A DNA stretch of 64,000 nt, taken from Aliihoeflea aestuarii (GTDB lineage Bacteria; Pseudomonadota; Alphaproteobacteria; Rhizobiales; Rhizobiaceae). Every line of letters starts with the position of its first letter. Within the stretch, counting starts at the first letter, position 1. Of this stretch, positions 28,355 to 38,165 are shown piece after piece. Position numbers and translations under genes: made by a program. The notes below the pieces were generated by a model, which was not told the DNA's origin, made no database searches, and was given only the letters and a program-made list of their open reading frames with translations. Where the stretch lies: assembly GCF_024105665.1 (NCBI RefSeq), contig NZ_JAAAMK010000003.1, positions 62,001-126,000 on the forward strand. Reading direction: 5' to 3'.

Positions 28355-29392
28355 CTACCCGGCCTTGCTAGCGCGCCAATGCCGCCCGGTGGTGCGGATA
28401 TGAAACGCCTGCGGGGTGCGAGCATAGGCGGCCAGTCCCAACAGCGCCGCCAGCGGATGGGTGATGACGAAAACGGGCAATTGGCGCATCAGCGCCGAAT
28501 GCGGCGCCTTGTCCTCGAACGCCGCGCGAAAGCGGGGATGCTGGAGCGCCGCGACGATCTTCTGCGCGATGCCGCCGGTCAGGTAGACGCCGCCGCGCGC
28601 CATGAAGATCAGCGCCAGGTCGCCGGCAAGGCGGCCAAGGCAGGTCACGAAAATGTCGAGCGCTTCCTCGGCGACGCCGTCCGTTCGGGCGAGCGCCGCG
28701 CTTGTCACGCTTGCCGGCGTGGACAATTTCGCCGGTTCCGCGTCGGCCAAAGCGACGGCGCGATAAAGGTTCACGAGGCCGCGCCCGCACAGGATCTGCT
28801 CGCCCGAAATGCGCCCCTCGATCGGCTCGATATGCGGAAAGACTTCGAAATCGCGCGCCGTGCGCGGACCCATATCCACATGCCCGCCTTCGCCGGGGAC
28901 CGGTATCCAGACGCCGTTTGCATTGATAAGGCCCGCAACGCCGAGCCCCGTGCCCGGCCCCAGAACGACGCGGCTGGCGTTCGGATCGGCCGGGCCGCCG
29001 CCGATCTGGACGCAGTGCTCCTGACCGATGGCGACGACGGCCAGCGCCTGCGCCTCGAAATCGTTGAGGATCACGACCTCCGAAAAGCCGAGACGGTCGA
29101 TCAACACTCTTGGCCGGACCGTCCAGGGGCAATTCGTCAGCCGGATTTCGTCTCCGGTCACCGGGGCGGCGATGGCCAGCACAGCCGATTTCGGCCGGAC
29201 CGGGCTTCGGGCGAGGATCGCGCGTTCGATTGCGATGTCGATGTCGGGGAAATCGGCCGTCGCGACGGTCGGGAACTCGATGGAATCGACATCCGGCCCT
29301 GGCAGGATGGCAAACCGGGCGTTGGTGCCGCCGATATCGCCGACGAGAACCGGAAATTCAAGGACGCCACCGGCGTCGATCGGACTGGGCAT
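28355..29392 (-). CDS. glk: Glucokinase
   Basis: 345 residues of the proteobacterial Glk family (PF02685). The ATP phosphate-binding motif is [14 protein letters not shown] near residue 15. The family landmarks [37 protein letters not shown] and [10 protein letters not shown] are all present, with GGIAQKI in the C-terminal lobe. It phosphorylates glucose to glucose 6-phosphate, the route needed in bacteria without a sugar-transporting PTS. The frame continues upstream but ATG 29392 gives the family-typical length. It stands 86 bp from the ABC exporter gene on the same strand. Confidence 0.93.
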   Translation of the reverse strand: MPSPIDAGGVLEFPVLVGDIGGTNARFAILPGPDVDSIEFPTVATADFPDIDIAIERAILARSPVRPKSAVLAIAAPVTGDEIRLTNCPWTVRPRVLIDRLGFSEVVILNDFEAQALAVVAIGQEHCVQIGGGPADPNASRVVLGPGTGLGVAGLINANGVWIPVPGEGGHVDMGPRTARDFEVFPHIEPIEGRISGEQILCGRGLVNLYRAVALADAEPAKLSTPASVTSAALARTDGVAEEALDIFVTCLGRLAGDLALIFMARGGVYLTGGIAQKIVAALQHPRFRAAFEDKAPHSALMRQLPVFVITHPLAALLGLAAYARTPQAFHIRTTGRHWRASKAG

Positions 29393-29457
29393 TGAAGCGG
29401 CTGCCGCGTGAGACGTTCTGACAAGAGGCTCTTGAAGGTCACACGCGGGCAGCGGAG

Positions 29458-30465
29458 TCAAGGTTGCGGGCGCGGCATGGGCAGCGGAATGCGGCTTTCG
29501 GGCGTCGGCGCATAGGCGTTTGCCGTCATCGGCACGCCGGTGGCCGCGATCGTCCGTCCCGGTCCGGTGATCGTCACCGCCGCTTCGGATTGCGGGGCGG
29601 GTGCATCGAGCACCGCCCGGCACTCGCGCGGCAGGTCCGAGACGCGCATCACATCGCGGGCGCGCGGCTGCTGCGGGCCGGTCGCCGGCCGCCACGGCTC
29701 GTCGGTGAACCACCAGGCAAGCGAGGAATCACAGCCGTCGCCGCGCCCGATGGGCTCCTGTGGACGGCAGCCGGGCGAGCCGGCGGGACAACCGATGCGG
29801 ATGTGGAAATGCGAATCATGGCCCCAGAACGGACGCACCTTGCCGAGCCAGGAGCGGTCGCCGGTCACCGTGTCGCACAGCTTCTTCTTGATCCCGGGAT
29901 GAACCAGAATGCGCTCGACTTCGCGGTAGGATGCGGCGCGGCGCAGGATGCCGGCATGGGCTTGCGTCCATTTGCGCTCGTCCACCGTCAACCCGCCGTC
30001 GCGGATCATCGAGACGAATTCCATATTGTCGCGCTCCCGCGCCGAAAGGCGGCGCTGCGGCATCGGCTGGAACCAGATATCGACATCGAGGCCGAGCTGG
30101 TGCGAGGCATGCCCCGACAGCATCGGGCCGCCGCGCGGCTGGGAGATGTCGCCGACGAGAAGGCCGGGCCAGCCGTCTGCGGTCGCCTCGCGCGACAGGC
30201 GTTCGACGAGATTGACGAGGTTCGGGTGTCCCCAGCGACGGTTGCGCGACAGGCGCATCGCCTGCCATTGCGGCCCGTCGGTCGCGATCGCGACGCCGCC
30301 GGCAAAGCATCCCTTCGAATAGGAGCCGTAGACGCGCGCCTCGGTCGCCGCGGGGAGCGGCGTGTTGCCGAAGAGGTCCTTGGCGAGCGGATCGGCGGCG
30401 GCCGCACCGCCCGCAAGGAGGGTCACGATCAATGCCGCGTTGCGTGCCAGTTTGCCGAATCTCAT
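29458..30465 (-). CDS. mepA: Penicillin-insensitive murein endopeptidase (LAS/M74 metallopeptidase)
   Basis: 335 residues with a signal peptide ([20 protein letters not shown], cleavage near ADP). The M74 zinc site is visible: [14 protein letters not shown] (first His and Asp ligands) and the later [14 protein letters not shown] with the third His. Paired Cys residues in the catalytic part suggest disulphides, as in E. coli MepA. It cleaves D-Ala-meso-DAP cross-bridges in the periplasm. The ATG at 30465 has GGGAGAGGCGGG upstream. The last ~60 residues are a Pro/Ala-rich tail beyond the usual MepA domain. glk follows 65 bp downstream. Confidence 0.92.
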   Translation of the reverse strand: MRFGKLARNAALIVTLLAGGAAAADPLAKDLFGNTPLPAATEARVYGSYSKGCFAGGVAIATDGPQWQAMRLSRNRRWGHPNLVNLVERLSREATADGWPGLLVGDISQPRGGPMLSGHASHQLGLDVDIWFQPMPQRRLSARERDNMEFVSMIRDGGLTVDERKWTQAHAGILRRAASYREVERILVHPGIKKKLCDTVTGDRSWLGKVRPFWGHDSHFHIRIGCPAGSPGCRPQEPIGRGDGCDSSLAWWFTDEPWRPATGPQQPRARDVMRVSDLPRECRAVLDAPAPQSEAAVTITGPGRTIAATGVPMTANAYAPTPESRIPLPMPRPQP

Positions 30466-30520
30466 CCCGCCTCTCCCTGATCGTTCATTCCGAGACTTGC
30501 GCCGAATGGTTACCGCAATC

Positions 30521-31411
30521 CTAATCTGACGCCTCGCCCCGCCAATCGTGATCGCGCCACATCGCGTCGAAAGCATGCGCGTAGGTCGGATGACGAAAAA
30601 CATAGCCGCCAGCCTTCAGCTTCGCATTCGAAACACGCTTGTTCTCGCCGTAGAAGGAGCGCGCCATCGGCGTCATCTGCGCTTGTGCGAACGGCGTTTC
30701 GGGCGGCGGCGCCACATTCATGAGGCTTGCCGCATAAGCGACCACGTCCTGCGGCGGGGCCGGCTCGTCATCAGTGACGTTGAAGACGCCGCCGGTTTCG
30801 CGATGCGCCAGATGCGCAAGCGCCCCGGCGATGTCTGCCACATGGATGCGGTTGAAGACCTGCCCCGGCTTGACGATGCGCTTTGCGGTCCCGCGCTCCA
30901 GATTGACGAAGGCGTTGCGACCGGGACCGTAGATGCCGGACAGGCGCAGGATCGCGAGCGGGACGTTTCGGTGCCCGGCGAAATCCGTCCATGCGCGTTC
31001 GGCGGCCAGCCGCTGGATCGAGCGCGTCGAGACCGGGCGGCAGGGCGTCTCTTCGTCCACCCAGTCGCCCTCATGGTCGCCATAGACACCGACCGTGGAC
31101 AGATAGGCGATCCAGCGAAGATCCGGCATGTCCTGCCGTATTGTCGCGCCGGCCGCGTCGAGCACCGGATCGCCCTCGTCGCCCGGCGCGGCGGAGATTA
31201 TGACATGCGTGCTTTGCTGCAGGGCGTCCTTTACGGCGGCATCTATCGACACCCCGTCGAACAGGAAAGGCTCGACGCCGAGCGCGCGCAGCCCCTCCGT
31301 TTTCTCCGCGCTTCGCGTCGTTCCGAAGACGCGATGCCCGTCCGCGATCGCCAGTCGTGCAAAGGCCTTCGCCGAATAGCCGGCACCGAAGAGAAAGAAT
31401 ATCCGTTTCAT
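30521..31411 (-). CDS. YeeZ-like NAD-dependent epimerase/SDR protein
   Basis: About 296 residues. It has an extended-SDR Rossmann start ([16 protein letters not shown], a GxGxxA variant) and the active-site-like [17 protein letters not shown]. It also has [13 protein letters not shown] and [13 protein letters not shown], all typical of the YeeZ/SDR-a clade. The usual catalytic YxxxK is not clear (Tyr of VGVYGD is present; the region after it lacks a matching Lys), as in other YeeZ relatives. The biochemical role of this clade is unknown. The ATG at 31411 lies in an ATGA overlap with queG, so the two are co-translated. Confidence 0.75.
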   Translation of the reverse strand: MKRIFFLFGAGYSAKAFARLAIADGHRVFGTTRSAEKTEGLRALGVEPFLFDGVSIDAAVKDALQQSTHVIISAAPGDEGDPVLDAAGATIRQDMPDLRWIAYLSTVGVYGDHEGDWVDEETPCRPVSTRSIQRLAAERAWTDFAGHRNVPLAILRLSGIYGPGRNAFVNLERGTAKRIVKPGQVFNRIHVADIAGALAHLAHRETGGVFNVTDDEPAPPQDVVAYAASLMNVAPPPETPFAQAQMTPMARSFYGENKRVSNAKLKAGGYVFRHPTYAHAFDAMWRDHDWRGEASD

Positions 31412-32559
31412 GCCGTCTCCATCGCGTGCGCCCATTCATATCTCACATCGCCATCGCTTTCGCCCGCCTGATTGACTGTGGCCAGCCTGTCGAAATCGCG
31501 CGGGTCGGCAAGAAGCGACAGCGCCCAGACAGCGGCTCCGCGCACCAAAGGGGCGGGGTCGGCGAGCAGCGCCTCGACATGGGGCGACAGCGCCGGGTCG
31601 CCCGAATTGCCGGCCGCGATCAGCACGTTTCGCATGAACCGGTCGCGGCCGATGCGCTTGATCGGCGAACCGGAGAACTTGATCCGAAACCCCGCATCGT
31701 CGAGACCGAGCAGTTCGGCGATCGCCGGGGCGGTCAGATCGTCGCGCGCGGCAAGCTTCGCTTCGCTCGCCTCCTTCGCAAACTTGTTCCACGGACATGC
31801 CGCGAGGCAATCGTCGCAGCCATAGATGCGGTTTCCCATCAGAGGGCGGAACTCGTGCGGGACCGGCCCCTTATGTTCGATGGTGAGGTAGGAAATGCAG
31901 CGCCGCGCATCGAGCTGGTAGGGCGCGGGAAACGCGTTCGTCGGGCAGATGTCGAGACAGGCGCGGCAGGAGCCGCAATGGTCGTGCTCGGGTGAATCGG
32001 GTTCGAGATCCGCCGCCGTGAAGATCGATCCCAGAAACAGCCAGGAGCCGAATTCGCGGCTGACGAGATTGGTGTGCTTGCCCTGCCAGCCGAGCCCGGC
32101 GTCAGCCGCCAGCGGCTTTTCCATCACCGGCGCGGTGTCGACGAAGACCTTGACCTCGGCTCCCGTCCGCGCGGCGAATTTCTGCGCCAGCGTCTTCAGT
32201 TTGCCCTTGATGACATCGTGATAGTCGCGATTGCGCGCATAGACCGAAATCGCGGCCCGGTCACGCCGTTCGAGCAAGGATAGCGGATTTTCGTCCGGCC
32301 CGTAATTCATGGCGAGCATGATGACCGAGCGCGCCTGCGGCCACAGCGCGTTCGGATGCGCGCGGCGTTCCACCGTTTCGGCCATCCACTCCATCGTGCC
32401 GTGCCGGCCTTTCTCGACGAAGGTCTTGAGGCGCGGAGCGGCAGGCCAGCCGGCATCCGGCCGCGCGATCGCAATCTCATCGAAACCGAGCGCACGGGCT
32501 TCGTCTTCGATGAATTCCCGAAGACGCGCCGCCGGAACGGGGTTTCGGGGGGCGTTCAT
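31408..32559 (-). CDS. queG: Epoxyqueuosine reductase
   Basis: 383 residues. Two [4Fe-4S] motifs are clear: [16 protein letters not shown] near residue 194 and [11 protein letters not shown] near 247. The N-terminal cobalamin-binding domain has the family segments RHGTMEWM and [10 protein letters not shown], and a C-terminal HEAT-like repeat ([20 protein letters not shown]) follows. It performs the last step of tRNA queuosine synthesis, reducing epoxyqueuosine to queuosine with B12. It is therefore a B12-using enzyme in a genome that also carries a B12 riboswitch. It begins 1 nt after the GST stop and is coupled to the downstream SDR gene. Confidence 0.95.
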   Translation of the reverse strand: MNAPRNPVPAARLREFIEDEARALGFDEIAIARPDAGWPAAPRLKTFVEKGRHGTMEWMAETVERRAHPNALWPQARSVIMLAMNYGPDENPLSLLERRDRAAISVYARNRDYHDVIKGKLKTLAQKFAARTGAEVKVFVDTAPVMEKPLAADAGLGWQGKHTNLVSREFGSWLFLGSIFTAADLEPDSPEHDHCGSCRACLDICPTNAFPAPYQLDARRCISYLTIEHKGPVPHEFRPLMGNRIYGCDDCLAACPWNKFAKEASEAKLAARDDLTAPAIAELLGLDDAGFRIKFSGSPIKRIGRDRFMRNVLIAAGNSGDPALSPHVEALLADPAPLVRGAAVWALSLLADPRDFDRLATVNQAGESDGDVRYEWAHAMETA

Positions 32560-32560
32560 C

Positions 32561-33253
32561 TCAGAAGTCCAGATCCGCGTAATGCGAGGCCGGCGTCAGG
32601 CCGCGGATGCGATCGGCGAGCAAGGGGCGGAAGGACGGGCGCGACTTCATGCGCGTGTACCATTCGCGCGCCGCGCCATATTCGGACCAGTCGATCTCGC
32701 CCATATAGTCGAGCACGGAAATCGAGGCGGCGGCGGCCAGATCGGCATAGGTCAGGCGCGGACCGGCGAGCCAGTTGCGGGTGCCCGCCAGCCAGTTCGT
32801 GTATTTCATGTGCTGGCGTATGTTGGCGCGGGCGGCGCGGATGGCAGACGAATTTGGCGACCCGCCACCCTGTTCGGCCGGGATTTGCGGCTTCAGCGCG
32901 CGCTCCAGGACCAGATGTCTCGTCACCTCATTCTCTGCCTTGACCAGATACCATTCGGTCAGCCGCCGGATTTCGGCGCGCGTGATCGGGTTTTCGGCCA
33001 TCAGGCGCTTGTCGCGCTTCAGCGCGCCGCGTGTCTCGTCGATATATTCGGCGATCACCGAGGCACCGACGATGGGTTCGTCGGCCTCGGCCAGAAGAAC
33101 GGGAAGCGTCGCGGCCGGGTTGAGTTGCAGGAACTCCCTGCGCCGCGCCCAGGGCTTTTCCTCGATCAGAGACAAATCCTCGCCATACTCGCCGAAAGCA
33201 AGGCGGATGAAACGGCAGGGCGCGTAGAGCGGATGGTGGAAAAGCGTCAGCAT
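32561..33253 (-). CDS. Glutathione S-transferase family protein
   Basis: About 230 residues. The N-terminal thioredoxin-fold half starts [19 protein letters not shown] and carries the cis-Pro and glutathione-binding turn [12 protein letters not shown] with [18 protein letters not shown]. The C-terminal half is all-helical with the N-capping motif LTYADLAAA. It would conjugate or reduce with glutathione in the cytosol, or serve a stress role; the substrate is unknown. A GTG at 33259 is an alternative start. The gene is divergent from uppP and leads the gst-queG-SDR(-mepA) run. Confidence 0.85.
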   Translation of the reverse strand: MLTLFHHPLYAPCRFIRLAFGEYGEDLSLIEEKPWARRREFLQLNPAATLPVLLAEADEPIVGASVIAEYIDETRGALKRDKRLMAENPITRAEIRRLTEWYLVKAENEVTRHLVLERALKPQIPAEQGGGSPNSSAIRAARANIRQHMKYTNWLAGTRNWLAGPRLTYADLAAAASISVLDYMGEIDWSEYGAAREWYTRMKSRPSFRPLLADRIRGLTPASHYADLDF

Positions 33254-33453
33254 TGGCACTCGAACTCATGAATGGGCAGTGCGGCGCGCGGCAACGAAAG
33301 GTCTGGCCTTTTCCCGTTCCGGCGGATAAGCCTCGGCGCGAATTCGGGTTCGACCACGCCGATGCGGGCCAGAGCTATAGGCAAGCGTGGCGCGCGTGAC
33401 AAGCGAACCTTTGTGACAGGCCCTGCCGCCATCCCGCTCGCGCCGGAGTTTTC

Positions 33454-34260
33454 ATGGACGATCAATCGCTTCTCATCGCGGCCCTGCTCGGCATTATCGA
33501 AGGAATGACGGAGTTCATCCCCGTCTCCTCGACCGGCCATCTTCTTCTGGTCGGGCATTTCATCGGTTTCGAATCGACGGGCCGCAGCTTCGAGGTGCTG
33601 ATCCAGTTGGGCGCGATCCTGGCCATCGTCTCCGTCTATTTCGCGCGGCTGTGGCATCTTCTGGTGACCCTCCCGAACAATCGCGAGACGCAGTATTTCG
33701 TCGGCGGCGTTCTGCTCGCCTTCCTGCCCGCCGCGATCATCGGCGCGTTCGCACATGATTTCATCAAGACCGTCCTGTTCGAAACGCCGATCGTCATCTG
33801 CATCTCACTCATAATCGGCGGTTTCATCCTCCTGTGGGTGGACCGGCGAACGGTCGAACCGAAATACACCCATGTGGCCGAGTTTCCACTGTCGGTGTGC
33901 TTGCGCATCGGCCTCATCCAGTGCCTCGCGATGATTCCGGGAACGTCGCGCTCGGGCTCGACCATCGTTGGCGCGCTTTTGATGGGCGCAGACAAGCGCT
34001 CGGCGGCCGAGTTCTCGTTCTTCCTCGCCATGCCGACCATGGCGGGCGCCTTCACCTACGATTTGTTCAAGAACCGCGATATTCTATCGACCGACGATTT
34101 CTGGATCATCACCGTCGGCTTCGTCACCGCCTTCATCTCGGCGGTGTTCGTGGTGCGCTATCTGCTCGATTACGTGGCAAAGCGCGGCTACGGGCTTTTC
34201 GGCTGGTGGCGGCTGATCGTCGGTTCGGTCGGCCTCGTGGCACTGCTCGTCTTCGGCTGA
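33454..34260 (+). CDS. uppP: Undecaprenyl-diphosphatase
   Basis: 268 residues with about eight membrane helices, of the BacA/UppP family. Both catalytic motifs are present: [17 protein letters not shown] near residues 14-30 and the Arg-containing [10 protein letters not shown] near 160-170. It dephosphorylates undecaprenyl diphosphate to recycle the lipid carrier for peptidoglycan and other glycans, and confers bacitracin resistance. GGAG precedes the ATG by 7 nt. It is monocistronic and ends 19 bp from the convergent phaZ stop. Confidence 0.96.
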   Translation: MDDQSLLIAALLGIIEGMTEFIPVSSTGHLLLVGHFIGFESTGRSFEVLIQLGAILAIVSVYFARLWHLLVTLPNNRETQYFVGGVLLAFLPAAIIGAFAHDFIKTVLFETPIVICISLIIGGFILLWVDRRTVEPKYTHVAEFPLSVCLRIGLIQCLAMIPGTSRSGSTIVGALLMGADKRSAAEFSFFLAMPTMAGAFTYDLFKNRDILSTDDFWIITVGFVTAFISAVFVVRYLLDYVAKRGYGLFGWWRLIVGSVGLVALLVFG

Positions 34261-34279
34261 TCGGCCGTTTTTGGCTGCA

Positions 34280-35557
34280 TCAGGCTTTCGAGGAGACGAT
34301 CTTCGGCTTCGGGCGCTGACGCTTGCCCGCGCCGGGGTTGCTTGCCATGAAATCGACGATGCGCGGCACGATCTCGGAGCGGAAACGCGAACCGTTGAAG
34401 ACGCCATAATGCCCGACCTTGGGCTGCATGTAATGCGCCCGCATGTCGCCTGGAATGTTCTTGCACAGATCGTGTGCGGCCTTTGTCTGGCCGATGCCCG
34501 AAATGTCGTCGTTCTCGCCCTCGACGGTCAAAAGCGCGACGTTGCGGATCGCGGACGGGTCGACCTTCTCGCCCCGGTGCATCATCTCGCCCTTCGGCAG
34601 GGCATGGTTCACGAACACGGTCTCGACCGTCTGGAGATAGAACTCCGCCGTCAAATCCATGACGGCCAGATATTCATCGTAAAAGTCGCGATGCTTTTCG
34701 GCCGAATCCCCGTCATCCTTGACGAGGTGCATGAAGAAGTCCTTGTGCGCGATGATGTGGCGGTCGAGATTCATGCTCATGAAGCCCGACAATTGCAGGA
34801 AACCGGGATAGACCGAGCGCATGAAGCCGGGCTCGGGCCACGGCACCTGCATGATGACGTTGTCGCGGAACCAGGCGATGCCTTTTTCCTCGGCGAGCTT
34901 GTTGACGGCGGTCGGATTGCTGCGTGTGTCGATCGGGCCGCCCATCAGCGTCATCGAGGCCGGCGCAAACCGATCGCCGCGCGCCTCCATCACCGCGGCG
35001 GCCGCCAGAACCGGCACCGAAGGCTGGCATACGGCCATGACATGCGTGTCGGGGCCCAGATGTTGCAGCATCTCAATCACGTAGTCGACATAGTCTTCAA
35101 GGTCGAAGCGGCCATCGGAAGTCGGGACCATGCGCGCGTCGGCCCAGTCGGTGATGTAGACCTCGGCGTGCTGGATCATCGATTCGACGGTGCCGCGCAA
35201 CAGCGTCGCATAGTGGCCCGACATCGGCGCGACGATCAGGAGCTTGGGGTCGGCCTTGCGGCTCTTGGGCAAGGCACGCTCGAAATGGATCAGGTCGCAG
35301 AAGGGCTTTTTCCAGACGATGCGTTCCGAAACCGCGACGTCTTCGAAGCCGACCTTGGTCTGCGTGATGCCGAAGCCCGGCTTGGCGTATCGCCGCGTCG
35401 TTCGCTCGAACATCTCCGCGCCCGCCGCAATGCTGCGTCCCATCGGAGTGTGCGACACCGGATTGAGCGGATTGGAATATAGAAGCTTCACCGCGTCAGC
35501 GAAGGCGCGCGCCGGCTGGAGCGCTGCGTGGTTCAGTTCGTAAAGCTGGTAATACAT
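34280..35557 (-). CDS. phaZ: Intracellular polyhydroxyalkanoate depolymerase
   Basis: 425 residues, the length of PhaZ1-type enzymes. The lipase-box-like nucleophile motif is VCQPS, with Cys instead of Ser, as in Ralstonia and rhizobial intracellular PHB depolymerases. Other landmarks are LLIVAPMSGHYATLLRGTV near residue 105, YITDWADAR, and the C-terminal catalytic His in VGHYGVFNGSRFR. It mobilises native PHB granules in the cytosol. A Lys/Arg-rich C-terminus (GKRQRPKPK) may help granule or DNA contact, as inference. The upstream 35558-35751 gap is AT-richer than its surroundings and separates it from the divergent dehydrogenase gene. Confidence 0.94.
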   Translation of the reverse strand: MYYQLYELNHAALQPARAFADAVKLLYSNPLNPVSHTPMGRSIAAGAEMFERTTRRYAKPGFGITQTKVGFEDVAVSERIVWKKPFCDLIHFERALPKSRKADPKLLIVAPMSGHYATLLRGTVESMIQHAEVYITDWADARMVPTSDGRFDLEDYVDYVIEMLQHLGPDTHVMAVCQPSVPVLAAAAVMEARGDRFAPASMTLMGGPIDTRSNPTAVNKLAEEKGIAWFRDNVIMQVPWPEPGFMRSVYPGFLQLSGFMSMNLDRHIIAHKDFFMHLVKDDGDSAEKHRDFYDEYLAVMDLTAEFYLQTVETVFVNHALPKGEMMHRGEKVDPSAIRNVALLTVEGENDDISGIGQTKAAHDLCKNIPGDMRAHYMQPKVGHYGVFNGSRFRSEIVPRIVDFMASNPGAGKRQRPKPKIVSSKA

Positions 35558-35751
35558 GCTTTTGCCCCAGAAAGCCTCGGCCGGCGAAGAGCCGTTCGGT
35601 CGGGGCGGTTGTTGTCCTGCATAACGAAATTAAGCAGGCTCTTGTTGCAATGCAATAGAACAAGATTCTCGCTCATACGCCTTTAGCGAAGCTTAACGGC
35701 TTGTTTCGACGCTCTCCGCCGCTAGGTTTGGCTGGGTCAGCGAGGGTGATC

Positions 35752-36726
35752 GTGCCGAAAGCGTTTTGGATTACGGGTGAGAAGAAATGTGCGCTGCGGC
35801 AGGACGAGTTGTCTGCCGATAACGCCCTGATCGAAGTCGAAATGCTCTATTCGGGCATCAGCCGGGGTACCGAGGCGCTGGTTTTCGCAGGATCGGTCCC
35901 AAAAGCCGAATATGAGCGCATGCGCTGCCCGCATCAGGGCGGCGATTTCCCGTTTCCTGTGAAGTATGGCTACGCGGCGGTAGGGCGCATCCTCAGCGGC
36001 GAACGTAAGGGCGAACTCGTTTTCGCGCTTCATCCGCATCAGGATCGCTTTGCCCTGCCCGCCGGCGAACTTCATGCCTTGCCTGCCGGTCTGCCGCCCG
36101 AACGTGCGGTGCTCGCCGCCAATATGGAAACCGCGCTCAACATCGTGTGGGATTCGAAGGCGGGTCCGGGCGACCGGATCGCGGTGATCGGCGCCGGTGT
36201 CGTCGGAGCATTGACGGCCTGGCTCGCCGCGCGCCTTCCCGGCGCGCAAACCACTCTTGTCGACATCAACCCGGCACGACAATCATTGGCCGGCGCGCTC
36301 GGCGTCGTATTCGCTCAGCCGGATCGCGCGCCCGCCGATTGCGACGTCGTCATCCATGCCAGCGCCAGCGCGGCCGGTCTTCGAACCGCACTCGACTGCG
36401 CAGGCGTGCAGGCGCGCGTCGTCGAGGCGAGCTGGTATGGCGACCGGTCCGTCGAAATCGGTCTGGGCGGCGCCTTTCACAGCCGCCGGCTGCAACTCGT
36501 GTCGTCGCAGGTCGGCTCGATACCGCCCGACCGAACCGCGCGCTGGACCTATGCGCGCCGGCTTTCCACCGCATTGCAGCTTCTGGCGGACGACGATGCG
36601 CTCGACACGCTGATCTCCGGCGAAACGCCGTTCGACACGCTCGACCGCGATTATGCCGCGATCCTCGGCAATCCCGAAACGCTCTGCCACCGTATACGCT
36701 ACGAACCCTCCACCAAAGGACGCTGA
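35752..36726 (+). CDS. Zinc-type alcohol dehydrogenase-like (MDR) oxidoreductase
   Basis: About 324 residues of the medium-chain dehydrogenase fold. The N-terminal GroES-like domain has LIEVEMLYSGISRGTEALVF, where the usual catalytic Cys of the first motif is replaced by Ser. The nucleotide-binding motif is AVIGAGVVGALTAWLAARL near 155, with the acidic VDINPARQ afterwards. Structural-zinc cysteines are not evident, so it may work without zinc, like other members of the threonine/sorbitol-dehydrogenase-like branch. The start is probably GTG 35752 after GAGGG; GTG 35746 and TTG 35701 are in frame. It begins the pterin-fold/sugar cluster and ends directly before the PTPS-like ATG. Confidence 0.78.
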   Translation: MPKAFWITGEKKCALRQDELSADNALIEVEMLYSGISRGTEALVFAGSVPKAEYERMRCPHQGGDFPFPVKYGYAAVGRILSGERKGELVFALHPHQDRFALPAGELHALPAGLPPERAVLAANMETALNIVWDSKAGPGDRIAVIGAGVVGALTAWLAARLPGAQTTLVDINPARQSLAGALGVVFAQPDRAPADCDVVIHASASAAGLRTALDCAGVQARVVEASWYGDRSVEIGLGGAFHSRRLQLVSSQVGSIPPDRTARWTYARRLSTALQLLADDDALDTLISGETPFDTLDRDYAAILGNPETLCHRIRYEPSTKGR

Positions 36727-37122
36727 ATGTTTGCCGTCGAAGTCCGCGATCACATCATGATCGCCCACAGTCTCCCCTCGCCGGTCTTCGGTCCCGCACA
36801 AGGTCTGCATGGCGCGACCTTCGTCGTGGACGCGGCCTTCTACACCCGCGACATCGATGAAAACGGGCTGGTGGTCGATATCGGTCTGGCCACCGAGGCG
36901 CTGAAAGCTGCGCTCGAGCCGTTGCGCTACGGCAATCTCGATGATGTCGAAGCGTTCAAGGGCAAGATCACGACGACCGAATTTCTGTGCCGGCACATCT
37001 TCGATGCGCTTGCCGAGGCAGCACGCACCAAAGGGCTCGGCGACAATGGCCGCATTGTGAAAATCCGCGTCATGCTGCATGAAAGCCATGTGGCCCGCGC
37101 TTGGTACGAAGGCGAATTGTGA
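36727..37122 (+). CDS. 6-pyruvoyl-tetrahydropterin synthase/QueD-like protein with altered active site
   Basis: 131 residues, the size and fold pattern of the PTPS/QueD family. The first zinc His is present (IMIAHSLP) and the LHG segment aligns with the family LHGH, but the second His there is Ala (LHGATF). The catalytic Cys normally 4-5 residues earlier is Ala (GPAQGLHG). The LDH triad motif reads LRY, so the catalytic Asp-His pair is also lost. The substrate-binding Glu is kept (MLHESHVARAWYEG). It is therefore unlikely to be standard QueD or PTPS. AAGGA precedes the ATG; the stop overlaps the next gene's GTG. Context suggests a changed reaction on a pterin-like or sugar-like substrate, as inference. 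Confidence 0.75.
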   Translation: MFAVEVRDHIMIAHSLPSPVFGPAQGLHGATFVVDAAFYTRDIDENGLVVDIGLATEALKAALEPLRYGNLDDVEAFKGKITTTEFLCRHIFDALAEAARTKGLGDNGRIVKIRVMLHESHVARAWYEGEL

Positions 37123-38165
37123 GCGGCAAGCGGCTCTTTTTCGTCGTTCCGGGCGATATCGACACCCCGACCGGCGGCTATGGATATGACCGCCGCATCG
37201 CAGCCGGCCTGCGCGATCTCGGCTGGCAGGTGGAGATCGTCTCGCTGCCCGGAACCTATCCCGACACTGGCGCGGAAACGTTGGAAGCCGCAGCCGCCGC
37301 CTTCGCCGCGCTGCCAGACACCGCCCTGACGCTGGTCGACGGTCTGGCCTATGCACGCCTGCCGCAGATCGTGGAACGTCAATCCGGCCGGCTGCGTCTT
37401 GCGGCGCTCGTTCATCACCCGCTGGCCGACGAAGGCAATCTGCCGGCCCCCACAGCCCGCGCATTCGAGGCGGACGAGATCGGCGCATTGGAACAGGCGC
37501 ACGCCGTCATCTGCACGAGCGAGACGACGGGGCGCAGGCTGGTGGAGCGTTACGCGGTGTCGCCCGCAAAGCTTCACGTCGCGCCGCCCGGCACAGAACG
37601 TAAGTCAATACTTACGGATAAAAGACGAAAGACCATACTTCTTTGCGTCGGCTCCATCGTCCCGCGCAAAGGCCACGACGTGCTGATCGAAGCTCTGGCA
37701 CGCCTCGCGGATATCGATTGGTCCGCCCGTTTCGTCGGACCACCACGCGACGATGGATGGAAAAACAGGCTCGACCGGCTGATCGCCACGCACGGCCTCG
37801 AAGACCGCATCAGCTTTATCGGGCCGCTCGCCGATCTGGATTCCGAATATAAGCAGGCAGGCATTTTCGTCCTCGCGACACGTCATGAAGGCTATGGCAT
37901 GGCCTATGCCGAGGCGCTGGCCGCCGGATTGCCTGTGGTCGGATGCGCGGTTGGCGCGGTGCCGGAAGTTGTGCCGCCCGACGCCGGAGCGCTGGTGCCG
38001 CCGGACGATCCGGCCGCCTTCGCGTCCGCGCTGCGCAAGCTGCTGACGGATTCCAACGCATATGACAAGGCAGCGCAAGGCGCGCGCAGGGCGGCAGAAA
38101 CCTTGCCGCGCTGGGAGGACAGCGTCGCCATTATCGCGCGAGCACTGGAAGGCATCGACACATGA
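37119..38165 (+). CDS. GT4-family glycosyltransferase
   Basis: 348 residues with the GT-B fold. The N-terminal Rossmann half includes GGYGYDRRIAAGLRDLGW. The C-terminal half starts ILLCVGSIVPRKGHDVLIEAL near residue 172 and contains the nucleotide-sugar site HEGYGMAYAEALAAGLPVVG (E-x7-E type). GTG 37119 is the likely start (GTGA overlap with the PTPS-like gene, GAAGGCG upstream). The linker between the two halves (about 37596-37645) has an unusually AT-rich run with rare codons and a perfect small palindrome. It would move a sugar from a nucleotide donor onto an unknown acceptor made by its neighbours. Confidence 0.88.
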   Translation: MSGKRLFFVVPGDIDTPTGGYGYDRRIAAGLRDLGWQVEIVSLPGTYPDTGAETLEAAAAAFAALPDTALTLVDGLAYARLPQIVERQSGRLRLAALVHHPLADEGNLPAPTARAFEADEIGALEQAHAVICTSETTGRRLVERYAVSPAKLHVAPPGTERKSILTDKRRKTILLCVGSIVPRKGHDVLIEALARLADIDWSARFVGPPRDDGWKNRLDRLIATHGLEDRISFIGPLADLDSEYKQAGIFVLATRHEGYGMAYAEALAAGLPVVGCAVGAVPEVVPPDAGALVPPDDPAAFASALRKLLTDSNAYDKAAQGARRAAETLPRWEDSVAIIARALEGIDT

